64,000 bases of DNA from assembly GCF_963678635.1 (NCBI RefSeq), contig NC_087069.1, forward strand, positions 30,420,776-30,484,775, in the 5' to 3' direction. This document shows, in pieces, positions 9,738 through 20,297 of the stretch. The stretch is from Symsagittifera roscoffensis. Taxonomy: Eukaryota; Xenacoelomorpha; Acoela; Convolutidae. How positions within the stretch are numbered: position 1 is the stretch's first letter; every line of letters starts with the position of its first letter. Below the pieces are notes generated by a model. That model saw only the letters and a list, made by a program, of their open reading frames with translations. It was not told the DNA's origin and did not search any database. Both the position numbers and the translations under genes were made by a program.

Positions 9738-10335
9738 GTGGGAGACAGCCTGGTAGGTATTGCCACCGTAGCCCAATTGTATAAGATGATAGAGCTACTG
9801 AATCCAGGAAGAATTCCTAGCGTAATTATTTTGATAAGCACTAACAATGTGTCCGGAAGCCCAGAGACGGAAGAAGAGAGATGGGAGAGCATCTTGGTCT
9901 GCCTGTTGACTGGAATATGGCAGAAACTCCAATGCACGGTGCTGACCATCTGAACCATCAGCATGAGAGGACTGTGCGATGGAACAACATATTCGTAACC
10001 TGGCAAACCGTAATGCGGGAAGTTTAGTCTTGATTCATCTGGAATACGAGTTGAGAGCAGTGGACCAATCGAGGTTCACTGTCGATGGCGTTCACTTTGA
10101 CACAATTGAAGGAGAAATCTGGATGAACCGGGCATTCCAGGATCGATTTGATGAATTGAAAGTTGATTTGTTCGACACAGGAGTGCTGAGTCTAGATGCA
10201 GCAGCAGATGTGCGAGCCATTTCGTCCCTTGTACCTCCTAGCCTGGATTTTTGTTTGGGGTCAGTCCCAGTGGTATCAGAAACCGCGAGGAGCTCACGTG
10301 ATCCGGAGGCACGTTCGGATGTGATGGAGCGGTGA
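9738..10335 (+). pseudogene. SGNH (GDSL-type) hydrolase, retroelement-borne, one frameshift
   Basis: SGNH hydrolases are Ser-His-Asp esterases/lipases recognised by four blocks. Block I is seen as VGDSLVG, nucleophile Ser codon at 9747-9749. Block III is seen as ILISTNNVSG, the conserved Asn present but the usual Gly before TNN changed to Ser. Block V is seen as VDGVHFDTIEG, Asp at 10084-10086 and His at 10093-10095. The product would be about 200 residues, a normal size. A stop at 9951 and a frame change between 9953 and 9979 separate blocks I/III from block V. It follows duplication unit 2 and belongs to Element A's accessory region. Substrate unknown; esterase domains in other retroelements have been linked to membrane or lipid interactions. 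Confidence 0.65.
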
Positions 10336-11055
10336 GGTGAGTGTCCAGCGCGGAGGAAATACATCCTAGGAGGAGGCTTGGACCGGTCTACCATGTTGAC
10401 CCTCCAGGACCCTCACATGCGGGGCACCTGCGCCTAGAGCGGAACGTCACATAGGCAGAGGATCTTCCTTGTGGAAGAAACCGATGCGCTCGCTCTCACT
10501 GGCATGTCTATAAGCAAGACCTCATGAAATTGAATTTGAAGGAATTCAATTTTGCCAAAGACGCAAGGCGAATGTTAGATCGTGCGACCCTGTCGGTCAG
10601 TGGACTGTACTCGATTACTGTGGTCGATTGGGTGAGAGCAGCGGAGATTAACTTCAGCTCAACAACGGCGTTAAGGCTAGCTGACCTCGAGGGGCTGCTC
10701 TCCAACAACACGATGGGACCTGTCAATGCGAGGACGTGAGAAAGAATCATGAAGAGAAGTGTAAATATGACAGTCGTGGAAGGTTCATCAGTAAGAGAGC
10801 TACAAATGGAAGCACGTTAAAATGTTCTACAAGTGAAAGCTCCGCTTGCTCACATTAGAGAAGAAAGAACGTACCCCAAGCTCGTGGATACTTGAAATTC
10901 AAGTTAGATGAGTCAATCTATTCAGCAAATGGCAAGGCGGTAATGAGAAATGCAAAAATTATGATAATAGCCATTTTGGACAACATCAACACGTCGAAGG
11001 GAAGTCGTTGTTTTGACCAGATGTGACAATGCTAGCAGGAGCAGACTTGGACTAG
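10336..11055 (+). pseudogene. Accessory region, short eroded frames
   Basis: A protein-like frame of 71 residues at 10524-10739 begins MKLNLKEFNFAKDARRML and ends in a Thr/Ala-rich tail; the surrounding 600 nt have stops in every frame. No family recognised. The frame lies between the SGNH remnant and a second, possibly hydrolase-like, region. Confidence 0.3.
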
Positions 11056-11438
11056 ATGCAATCCTTGTCCATGGCAATAGAGGTTCAGAGAGAGACCGAG
11101 ATGAGTCCGATAACGATTGTGTTAGCTGCCATAAATGACCACCTGCACAGCAGAGTTCTCCTGAGCAGACTCAAGAACTCAGCCACGGCAGAAGCTGCAG
11201 TGTGGCCAGTGCTAAAAACATCACCGAATTCATGGAAGGGATAGTTGATCTGTTGAAAGACGGAAGCTTTCAGAAGATAACTCCACGAGCCGTCTTCGCT
11301 CTGCCACCCGGATATGCACACTTACCTGACGGATCGAAATTTATGTACGCGATGGTAGCGCTCTTTGCTGAAGGGATGTACGACGTGATAAAACCCGCTC
11401 CAAACAGAGAACTGGACGAGACGGTCTCAGACTACTGA
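11056..11438 (+). pseudogene. Unrecognised accessory frames, possible second SGNH-like remnant
   Basis: Two overlapping frames (11056-11244 and 11202-11438) read as one eroded polypeptide. The first has a hydrophobic strand ending ITIVLAAINDHL, which has the shape of an SGNH block III (hydrophobic strand, then ND). The second has FALPPGYAHLPDGSKF. No convincing block I or catalytic D-x-x-H is visible, so the family is unproven. Confidence 0.3.
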
Positions 11439-12008
11439 GAGCGGAGTTGCCTGTCAGGTGGTCTGACATCTCTAACGCGATGCGAGGCTTGAAGGCCGAT
11501 CGCTACACAAAATTGTGTTGGATGAATTGTTGGGGTTGGAGCTGTCTAACTTCCGCCGACAAGTGAAAATGAAGCTTGAAATAAACGACAACCATAAGAT
11601 AATTGTCAACATGTCGAATGTTTTTGGTTTTGAAATGACAAGATCAATGAAGAAACATCGACAAGACGAAACGCCGAACAGACGGAAGCTAAATTGGAAG
11701 CGTTGACTCTGCCGACGAAACCAGAAGCTAACAAGTGGCTGCACCTGACTCCCCGAGTTGGAGCGCTGAGGGCAGATGCGTTCCAGCGAGGACCACCAAT
11801 GACAGCAAATATTCATCAATACTTGTTAGAGTCGCTGGACCAGGCAGAACGGAGAAGGGGCAAAGCTACTGAGCTCATGAACACGATGAATAGAAACAGT
11901 TTGGAGGCGTTCTAGACAGAAAATGTACAAGGGGGGATGGTCAAGTCAGGACCGATAATATGTTAGAAGGACTGGGAGCCGGTTGGACCGCGTCCTTCCT
12001 GGCTAAGT
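11439..12008 (+). pseudogene. Accessory frames, eroded, no domain recognised
   Basis: Frames at 11515-11706 and 11694-11915 overlap and together look like one basic polypeptide interrupted by a frame change near 11700. The second ends in a Glu/Arg-rich helical tail. Function unknown. Confidence 0.3.
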
Positions 12009-12300
12009 CCCTCATCTTAGTCCATGAGGCAATCGCATTCTGGAGATCAGGTTTCGTGACGCACTCCCTCATTTGCTCAGGTTATCTCGTTAGTTTAATG
12101 AACTCTCCCAACTTACCGTAGGTCATCGCAATCATCGTCAAGAGACCATCCAGGCGGAGATTTTTTATGCGCTCTAAAAACTATAATTCAGGTCCCTTTT
12201 GGAAGTTTTCAGCTCCAAAGATCACAAATAAAGCCAAAATCACTGCTATGGTCAATTTGGTGGTGAACCGGATAAATTCTTTGATCATATATTGGGACAA
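12009..12300 (+). repeat. Left arm of a 0.6-kb palindrome
   Basis: The reverse complement of this 292-nt segment matches 12316-12607 along its whole length with scattered mismatches. The arms are separated by about 15 nt. It begins CCCTCATCTTAGTC and its partner ends GACTAAGATGAGGG. The left arm is the antisense version of coding-like sequence in the right arm, so it arose by inverted duplication within Element A. Confidence 0.85.
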
Positions 12301-12315
12301 TTCAAGGTATAGAAA

Positions 12316-12607
12316 CTGTACCGATACATGATCAAGGAATTTATCCTGGCAACCACCAAAATGTCCATGGTAGTGATTTTGACGTTCTTTGTGATCTTTG
12401 GAGCTGAAAATTTCTAGAAGGGTTCTGCAATTTTACTCACAGAGGGCATGCAAAATCTACGCCTGGATGGTCTCTTGACGATGATTGAGATGGCCCAGGG
12501 CAAGTTGGGAGAATTCATTACCCTAACGAGATACCCTGAGCAAACGAGGGAGTACGTCACGAAATTTGAACTCCAGAGAGCGACGGCCTGTTCGACTAAG
12601 ATGAGGG
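12316..12607 (-). repeat. Right arm of a 0.6-kb palindrome
   Basis: Partner of 12009-12300. A transcript of either strand would fold into a hairpin of roughly 290 bp. The + strand of this arm carries the open frame at 12448-12663. Confidence 0.85.
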
Positions 12608-12663
12608 AATTAAATTATACATTGATACAGTTCCTTCTGCAGCAGAATGCCACTGCTAACTGA
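12448..12663 (+). pseudogene. 71-residue frame in right arm of palindrome
   Basis: Starts with ATG, and reads MQNLRLDGLLTMIEMAQGKL followed by a helical, Gln/Thr-rich segment. It appears to be the sense copy of a coding piece whose inverted duplicate forms the left arm. No domain recognised. Confidence 0.3.
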
Positions 12664-12863
12664 TTTTGCCTGGCCATGAGGATCGATCCACTGGTACTGT
12701 TGAGGGTGGTCAGTAAGTTGGTGACCGTCATATATGGACCGGCAGTAGTGTATGGGTTCCCTGACCCTAGGAAGGGACGTTACAAAAGGTCGGTGCTGCA
12801 CCTGAACCTCATCTCTGTAATCGATGGGAGCAGTGGTGAGCTCAGAATGTCTTGCGGGAAACA

Positions 12864-13385
12864 ATGAGTAAAACTTTCCTATTTGGCAAAGTTGCTGAAC
12901 CTGAAAGGATTGCCATCAAGTTCAACGATCACTTCCGTGACCCAATGGTCGAAGTCTACCCCAAGTTGTGGAAGCTGATACTTTATGACAAGACCAATGG
13001 GAAAGTTTCCAGGATACCAAGGTTGATGACAGCTGAGTATCAGAAATTGCGAAAAGAGACGGAAGATGGGAATGACTTCAGGAGACTGCCGGAGGAAAAA
13101 CCGGAATACACCCTGATTAGAAGAATTTTAGTCAGAGCAGGGTCTGCAGTGCAAATGCGAAAGATGGGAGCTTTTGAGACTAATGAAAGGAGAATGGCTG
13201 CATTCTCAACATCGATGAATCAGTGTGTTTTAGGCAGAAAGGATGCCGTGCTGCAACCTACACAGTTTGCGTATGTCGAAGGGTCCACAAAAGGAGGAAG
13301 CAAACACTGCCACACTCAAGCCTGGAGGTTCGAAGAAGAATCGGCAGCATTGAATGTTGCACCGCTGGCTATAGAGAAAAAGTGA
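12864..13385 (+). CDS. Accessory protein of Element A, 173 residues, unknown
   Basis: Open from a true ATG at 12864 (MSKTFLFGKVAEPERIAIKF) to TGA at 13383. It is basic, with an internal acidic patch around EKPEY, one of the longest uninterrupted frames in Element A. From about residue 120 the reading overlaps another frame (13223-13657), which suggests a frameshift. I recognise no motif or transmembrane segment. It probably is a retroelement accessory gene rather than a host gene, because it lies amid decayed frames of one strand. Confidence 0.35.
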   Translation: MSKTFLFGKVAEPERIAIKFNDHFRDPMVEVYPKLWKLILYDKTNGKVSRIPRLMTAEYQKLRKETEDGNDFRRLPEEKPEYTLIRRILVRAGSAVQMRKMGAFETNERRMAAFSTSMNQCVLGRKDAVLQPTQFAYVEGSTKGGSKHCHTQAWRFEEESAALNVAPLAIEKK

Positions 13386-13868
13386 GTATGGTAGAGGCTG
13401 CAGTGATAGTCATGCAAGTCAGACCAGAAATGGTGGCTGGGGAATTGGGTTGTGAAAAAGTTGTGATTACCCATCAAGAGATGCAGGATGTGTCAGGCGA
13501 GGAGTTGTTGATACCAAAACTCCCTGAAGATGAAACGGAATTGAATCGTCAAGGACCTTCAGGATCCCAACCGAACAATGACAAAGTGCCTGAAGGGGAT
13601 GATGATGAGGAAGAACCGATGGATCATGATCTGTCATTTGTCGTTGAAAAAAGATGAGGATAAAGAATCGATGGGAAAGACGTCGAGTCTTGATTTTGCT
13701 TTCATAGATGAGCTAGAACTGACAGATACAGTAGCTGACACGACAAAGCCAGTGCACGAAGGGGCTTCTAAATTGGAACCACCTTCAGCTTTCATGGAGG
13801 CGTTTCGGGTACGTCGGAGAGCTGCTCTCCTGGCGATGTCGCAGCAGTTACGAGTGCAAGAGCGTTGA
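13386..13868 (+). pseudogene. Acidic accessory frame
   Basis: Coding continues from the preceding frame in a second one (13223-13657), which ends in a strongly acidic run (Asp/Glu) before VVEKR, and then in a third (13578-13868) containing FAFIDELELTDTVADTTKP. Two frame changes are needed to read it through. No domain recognised. Confidence 0.3.
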
Positions 13869-15392
13869 TGGAATCACCGCGCAGACGAAAGATAGAGGGC
13901 GGGGCGAGAGTGTCTTTCTTGGGGACACCCCCTAAGGACGAACAAAAGTACATCATCGCTATCCTGAAAATCAAACCGGATGCAAAATGAATCGAGTCGC
14001 GTTTATGGAAGAGGTCTGGTCGGTAGTACAGTGCTACTGGTTCCAATCTATATTGAAAGCGGGACTGAATAGGCCTTTGATGCACGAGGTTTTGCAAAAA
14101 TTGGATGATTGTGTGGGAGATTGAGTGAGTTGTTCATTGACTCAGCGACTGAAGAAAGTGAAACCATTTCTTCCACCAAGCCTGCTTACCAGGAGAACAG
14201 TGACGAGATTGTGTATCTATCCAGGACGAGGTAATTAACAATACACTTTAAGATGGTGACAGACAAAATAAATGACATGAAGATCAATTTGGGCAGCAAA
14301 ATTATGGGTGGGAAAGCAGGAAGAGTGAAGGTGAATCCCAAGTCTCCTGCGAGAACTGCCATTTTAGCGAAATGGAAAAGAGTGGAGAATGTTGATGACC
14401 TGGAACAAGGCGGTGATATATCGTAGGGCACCTCTAAAGGCACAGAATTGTCAGCTGTACCGCCCCATATTATTGGCAAGATTGATGTCAGCCAGCTATA
14501 AAGCAAAATGGAGTGACTTACAGGAGCGAAACTAGAAATGAAGATCTTGAGCCAGTTTTGTGATAGTACCTTGAAGGATTTCAAACTATCAAGGATGAAT
14601 CACGGTAAGCAAAGCGTCGTAGGACAGCTGATTCCGTTCGAATACAGCCGATTGACGGTGAGTTTGCCCTGGAGGGCAGATTTGCTGCGAAGTTTTGAAG
14701 AAGGAATAAGATCGACCTCAAGGCTCATGCTTTGATAGCACTACCATATGTTAGGACGGAAGTACAACTTAGACTTACCTGGTGCTTAGAGGGACTGACG
14801 GGGAAGAGTACGACTCGGAGGAGAGATAGAGGTCAAGTGATGAAAAAGTGCTCTTGATGATGGCACTGAGAGACCTGATGATGAAGGAAGAGGCTACGAT
14901 GGCGTGCGCTAAACGGAGATACGCTCTCTTTTTTATTAGGTTCATGTTGAATGGAGCAAATGTCGACAACAGCGCTGAGTATCTGTGCAAAAGTAATAAG
15001 AGAAGGCTGTGAGCCAAAGAGAACGTTACTACTGCAAGCTCTTGTAAATGTACACCAGAGCAAACCCCTGCGAGTAAACATGAAGGAGCCAGAAGAGCTA
15101 GAGATTTCGAGAAAATTGATTAAATTAGAAGGTTCTCCAACAAAGAAATTAACCTCTCCATGGAATCTATGAGAACGCTTGTCCGACCCAGTGAGTATTG
15201 TGGACCTGTCAGGAAAAATTTGTACAGGCATAATTGGAATGGCTTACAACCCTTTCAATGATGACGACATACGTGACTGCTACTTGGATTATGAGCAAGT
15301 GGTCTTACTTAGATTCTGAATGTCCAGAATAATCGACAATCAAGACGAATACAAGTCAACAGGTCACTTCAGGCTTAAGGCTGGAAGAAAAG
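13869..15392 (+). pseudogene. Heavily eroded accessory region
   Basis: Only short frames (for example 14538-14735, 14951-15172) and stops in all three forward frames. Base composition stays like the flanking accessory frames, so this is probably decayed coding DNA of Element A. No motif identified. Confidence 0.3.
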
Positions 15393-16061
15393 GTGACCGC
15401 ACTTTCAGTAATAAAATCTGATAGTGTAGAAATCAGCTTGGAATTTGGGTTGGAATTCTCTGACGAATTGTTGAGAAGGAGCCTGATGACAGTTTGGAAA
15501 CTGATGAAACCCTCCTGGTGCCCGAGTTTCAATGCTGACGTGATTTTACGAGCGACGCAGAAAATCGAAAGAAAATCCAATGCTGATTGCAACTTGCGTG
15601 ACCTAAATAAGATGCACAATATGATGACCTACATCTCCAGGAGCAGTCAAGGGAAGACAGTTAAGATGCCTGGCCGGGGACCAGAAAATTGGCTGGAGCC
15701 TGGTAGCTGTCTGGCGCGAACCAGTGGATTAGAAGGTCACCTGCCTGGAGGTATGAATTGCTTAAAATTATTTTCCAGGCAGCAAAAACAACTAGTGATA
15801 TTTTACGGAACTCTCATGATGGACGCAAAGACAGAAACGGAATTAGATGTTTAATGTCACGGAGAAACAATAGTGAATCTAGTGACAGCACTAGGATTCT
15901 ACAGCATGTTTGGTTCCCTGGAGTCATTTTTGGGACTGGAACAGGAGCATGAGGTGGTCACTGCCATCAGTGTAGAAGCGTTTCCGGGTGTGTTGCAAAT
16001 CAAACAGAAATACATTGGAAGATGGAGGGAAATGATAGAAGTGAAGATGAACCTGATTTAA
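15393..16061 (+). pseudogene. Accessory frames, 153 and 62 residues, unknown
   Basis: A frame at 15393-15854 is open for 153 residues and continues, after a frame change, at 15873-16061. It begins with a hydrophobic/acidic alternation (VEISLEFGLEFSDELL) and has a central basic region. No known domain was recognised. Confidence 0.3.
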
Positions 16062-16581
16062 AGTGATGCATATCAGAGACCGTCAGGTGTTCGATACGTG
16101 GTGGGTTCTAACATGGCGCGACTGTGCAAGAGCCGATACCCGATACACTTTGTAGCAGTGAACGTGAAGATCACGAGGACTGTAGTCGACCAACGCTTCT
16201 CCGTGCCGTAATGTGTGGGACTTGCAAGAATGTCAGAAAAGTTTTACGAGTTGCTCTTTAATGTATTTCCTGCAGTTCCTAAAAGGATCAGCAGCCGCAA
16301 ATTGAAACGCAGTTGATGAGAGTGATGAAATCCACCGTGTATTGATGGAAGAAGAGCCGCTGCTACAAGCGTCTGGATGTCGGAAATGGAGGAGCATCAT
16401 GCTGACGCAGGATGAGTTTCCGTGCCACTGTTTGTTGCAGACATGATGGTATCCCGTGCGTAGGAATTTGGTGCTGATCTGGGATGCTGTAGAGCTGCTC
16501 TCACGGGTTTACCAGGTTCATCAAAGGGAACAACACTAATCGTAGTTGGAGTGATGATGGCAATCAGATGGCTGGAAGCTC
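16062..16581 (+). pseudogene. Eroded accessory sequence
   Basis: No open frame above 60 residues. It still has the GC level and codon-like texture of the neighbours and probably is decayed coding DNA. Confidence 0.3.
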
Positions 16582-17216
16582 ATGTCGGAGAGAAAAATAA
16601 CAGGAAGCGCGGAACAATTGGAAGAGCTCGACAATCTGAAAGATTTAGATCTTTTCGAGACAATGTGTAAAGTCTTAAATGTTCTGATTAAAGTGAAGAA
16701 GATATGTTTCAGGAGACGACTGATGCCATGGTTTAGAGCCGACATGACTGCATGCTTGTTTGAATATGCTAAGAAGCTTATTCAAAACACAGCAGAGTGT
16801 ACAGTTCATTCTAATTGGACAGGGAACCAGAAGCATTCAGGCAAGCTTTTGTGACTCATCGGAATGCCGTGACCAACGCTGTGAAAAGAACAGTGAGGAC
16901 GATTGACATAGTGGGAAGAGAACGAGAAGACATGTTGAGAGAAGATCTGGAAAGGAATGTGACGTTGTGTCTCCGTAATAGCTTCTGTAGGAACAAAGAG
17001 AAAGCGGTGGACTCCCTGTCCAGTTGCAAGCAAAGCGTCGAGCAGCAAAGGTTTTTGAGGACTGCCTCAAATAGCGTGAGAATGGCAACTGATGTACTGG
17101 GGTATTCAGAAACCGAGAGTGCAAGGAAAGGAGATGAAGAGTTGAAAAAGAGAGAGAGCCGAGTAGAAGTGAGCAACAAAGAAGAATTCAGAAGTTTTAG
17201 AACTTCTAAGCGATAA
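16582..17216 (+). pseudogene. Last accessory frames of Element A, helical charged protein
   Basis: Frames at 16582-16854 and 16815-17216 overlap by 40 nt and read as one polypeptide with a single frame change. The C-terminal part is very rich in Arg, Glu, Lys and Ser, likely helical. No domain recognised. The stop at 17214 is the last coding signal of Element A; I found no 3' LTR after it. Confidence 0.35.
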
Positions 17217-17702
17217 AGAAGTGAAGTGAAGTGAAAGGAGAGAACATTGCCAGGTGTGGAAAAACTGAATAGAGTAACCACGCTTACTAAGATCAATTGA
17301 AAAATCAAAAACTTTAGTTCAAAAGAAGTACATTCAAACTATTCCAGCCGGCATGGTTGTTTTTAATCAACTTAGATGACTGTTCACTTTGTGGTGACAT
17401 GAAGAACTCGAAAAAAGTCTATTCACACAGAGTTTCCTAATTTTAATATTCAGGACTGATGACAACTAAAATGATTCCAGAGGGGCCTAGAATTAGCAAG
17501 ATAATTTAAATTTGTTGGTTGGCAGGAGCATCCTGCGTCCCAATATTTTTTAACATCGGAGAAAAAAATTAATTAGGAAATGTCAATGGAAGCCAAAAGA
17601 AAATTCTATCTCTACGCATATTCTCACGTGCAAATTAGTGGAAAATGATGGAAAGGCCACAATGATGCAAGAGATTTTTGATAAAAAGTAAATTTCAAAC
17701 GT
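17217..17702. other. AT-rich spacer between Element A and the PLE cluster
   Basis: No coding signal and no repeat partner seen in the window. The right side merges into the LTR-like repeats of the antisense Penelope-like element. Confidence 0.4.
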
Positions 17703-18253
17703 TTCCGCAACTATGTGCAGTGTCAGGATTTTTACAACAAACTAATCTAAATGACGATAAATTATCAATTTACAAATGTTATTTACAATAATTCACATAA
17801 GTTTTGGTTTTAAACCATCATGTTAAAAATTTAGCCAATCATAGTTGACTTCTAAACATTTTTCTCGACTAAAATACTTTTTAAGATCCAAAATCAACTA
17901 AGCAATTTTTAATTAAATTGTCTGGAAATTTCTCAGTCATAATTTTGATTTGGACATGTACGTTTTAAAAATAAAACGTTCCGCAACTATGTGCAGTGTC
18001 AGGATTTTTACAACAAACTAATCTAAATGACGATAAATTATCAATTTACAAATGTTATTTACAATAATTCACATAAGTTTTGGTTTTAAACCATCATGTT
18101 AAAAATTTAGCCAATCATAGTTGACTTCTAAACATTTTTCTCGACTAAAATACTTTTTAAGATCCAAAATCAACTAAGCAATTTTTAATTAAATTGTCTG
18201 GAAATTTCTCAGTCATAATTTTGATTTGGACATGTACGTTTTAAAAATAAAAC
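17703..18253 (-). repeat. Tandem 276-bp LTR-like repeats, 3' side of PLE copy B1
   Basis: Two units of 276 and 275 bp (17703-17978 and 17979-18253) appear identical. A diverged relative with the same order of blocks is at 19540-19980, on the other side of the coding part. Penelope-like elements (PLEs) are known to carry LTR-like terminal repeats (pLTRs), often as tandem copies. These follow the GIY-YIG end of the antisense copy, so they are its 3' side. Confidence 0.75.
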
Positions 18254-18284
18254 TAAAAATATTTTGGGACTAAATTTTTCAGTG

Positions 18285-19241
18285 TTAACTTCCTGCTCCT
18301 AAACTCACCGCTCGCTCGTGTTCCAGCCCGTTTTCTCTTTCCTGATATGAATTGCCTCTAGTGTTAACAGTTAAGCTTGGTTGTTTGAAATATCTACATT
18401 TTTTTAAACTAAGATTTGCGCTATTTCCCTCAAGACTGCACTGCTGAAGCTGGAGGCCTACCGATGAGTCTGCTTCCTTTTGTTCCTGAATTCTAGTCTT
18501 CAAATGTCGAACAGTTTGTCCGACATAGGTGGAAGTGCATCCACTACATGACATTTTATAAACCACTCTTGACTTGAGGTCATAAGAAAATGCTGACTTC
18601 AGTGATGGCAAACTTGATTCTAGTTTCTGGTGAAGAAAACCACTCGAACTTTGGTTAAATTTTGTAACCTGCTGCAAAATAGTGGGTTTGCCTATATCCG
18701 TCCTCGCCGGTTAAGAGCAAACTCATACTCTTTCAGCCATGGGTTTGCCAGAGTTACAGCGGTAGAAGCGCTCATTACTATATCATCAATTTGCACATAC
18801 CATGAGTCAAAACACTTGAAATGTACTTTGCTGACCACCATGTTCGAAAATCTTTTCATGGTTGCTGTTCGAATCTCAGGAGGAGACTCTCGGCTGTACA
18901 GTTTCTGTAAGGCAATTTCAATTGCTTACTTCAGGGGACCATTAGTGTACAAACTTTTCTTATCTAGAGATAATTTGGTTTCATCCGGATGTAGAGCAAT
19001 GTTTTCAATTGTTTCTCTGGCATTTTAGTTTTGGTTTCTAAATTGGCTCCATCGATAATGTCAAACACTTTGCAACCGTTTTGTTCAGATTATCATACGA
19101 GCTTCCTGAAAGTGATAGTACCGGTTGTAGGCTTGTCTCTGCTTTTTGTACCTTAGCTAAGCTGTACGAACCGGCGGGTTGCTCCCCTGCTAACCACATC
19201 TTAGAACAAAACTGATCAGTTATCTCATCTTTTTTGTTCAT
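18285..19241 (-). pseudogene. PLE copy B1: RT core and GIY-YIG endonuclease, internally deleted
   Basis: Read on the minus strand from 19241: a segment like the PLE RT N-terminus (GSYSLAKVQKAETSLQPVL), motif A eroded to LSLDKKSLYTNGPLK, then a motif B region (VTLANPWLKEYEFAL). Next comes a direct joint to the C-terminal GIY-YIG nuclease at 18677-18285 (CSGCTSTYVGQTVRHLKTRI). The catalytic YVDD motif and linker are missing, and stops interrupt the RT part. The order RT then GIY-YIG is diagnostic of endonuclease-bearing PLEs. Confidence 0.75.
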
Positions 19242-19260
19242 GGCATGTATTTCTTTGTTA

Positions 19261-19980
19261 AGTAAGGGCGATAGTTGTTGGTTCTGTGGCTGCGACTGGT
19301 GTTGTTAACAACGTCGTGCCACACATTTTTTCTCCTTCAATGTATTCCAGTAATCGGCGGAGGTTCATTCTTTGGTTTTCTAACATCTGTTGAGGGTGAT
19401 GATGCTGTGGAACAGGGAGCTAGCTGCTACAATACGAAACATTTCGGTAATTCAAAGAAAACCGGTCATATTCTCGGTATCGATAAAAAGAACACAATAA
19501 AACTCCCCTTGCAATGATTAAAATCATTAAAGTTTTTTAGATACTGGCACTCCAATTGGAAAACAGTTGAAACTTTAAGCTATTCGATTTTTGGTTTATC
19601 GTAAATTTACAAATAAAATTGAAAAGGTTTTTGATAGAAAGTTAATTGCAAAGGTTTTTGCAACTATTCGCATTGTCAGGAATTTTACAATAAACTAATC
19701 TAAAAGACGATAAAGATATCAATTTACAATTTTTATTCACAATAAATCAGATCAAATTTGGTTCTAAGCCATCATGTTAAAAAATAGCCAATCACAGTTG
19801 GTTTCTAAGTTTCTAAAATTACTGTTCAGATTACAATACTTTTAACCTCTAAAATCAATTAAACAATTTTGAAATTTTTGTTTGCAAGTTTATGAGTAAT
19901 AATTTTGATTTGAACATGTACGTTTCAAATAAGAAACCAAAAATATTTCGAGAATAGAGTTTTACTGTTAAACTAGAGGT
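19261..19980 (-). pseudogene. PLE copy B1: 5' end (N-terminal coding plus LTR-like repeat)
   Basis: Minus-strand sequence from about 19517 to 19261 matches, with drift, the start of the sense PLE at 25850-26080 (both share an AGCTAGCTCCC block and GTGTGGCACGACR). 19540-19980 is a diverged copy of the LTR-like unit at 17703-18253. Together with the preceding entry this gives the order pLTR, N-terminus, RT, GIY-YIG, pLTR for one antisense element with internal deletions. The whole segment recurs at 22517-23230. Confidence 0.6.
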
Positions 19981-19984
19981 TAAA

Positions 19985-20297
19985 CTCAATCACCAAAGGA
20001 TGTGAAGCCCCGATGCTGATAGTGCAATATAGAGGAAAGCAAAGCCAAAACTTTGCAAGCATGTTACGAAACTTAACCAAAATTCAAGTGATGTTGACCA
20101 AAAGAAAACTAGAGTCAAGTTTACCCTCACTGAAGTCAGCATTTTCTAATAGCTTCAAGTAAAGAGTGATTGTTAAACTGTCATATAGTGGATATATTTC
20201 CACCTATGTCGGACAAACTGTTCGACATTTGACCGCTAGAAATGATGAACATATGAAAGCAGAATCAATGGTAGGCCCGCACCTTCAGCAATGCAGA
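19985..20297 (+). pseudogene. PLE GIY-YIG fragment, sense strand
   Basis: On the + strand this reads SLPSLKSAFS, then YISTYVGQTVRHLTARNDEH, the core of a PLE GIY-YIG domain, with stops. It lies head-to-head with the antisense copy B1. A second version of the same composite is at 23240-23603. Confidence 0.65.

Noticed and set aside
15482-15515. CTGATGA followed closely by GAAA, resembling a hammerhead ribozyme core
   Set aside because: Only two base pairs are possible in stem II, and the site lies in a coding-like frame of Element A, not in a PLE terminal repeat.
19275-19517. 80-residue + strand frame repeated exactly at 22527-22769
   Set aside because: The repetition is due to the 3252-nt duplication; the minus strand matches the PLE N-terminal end, so the + frame is a shadow.
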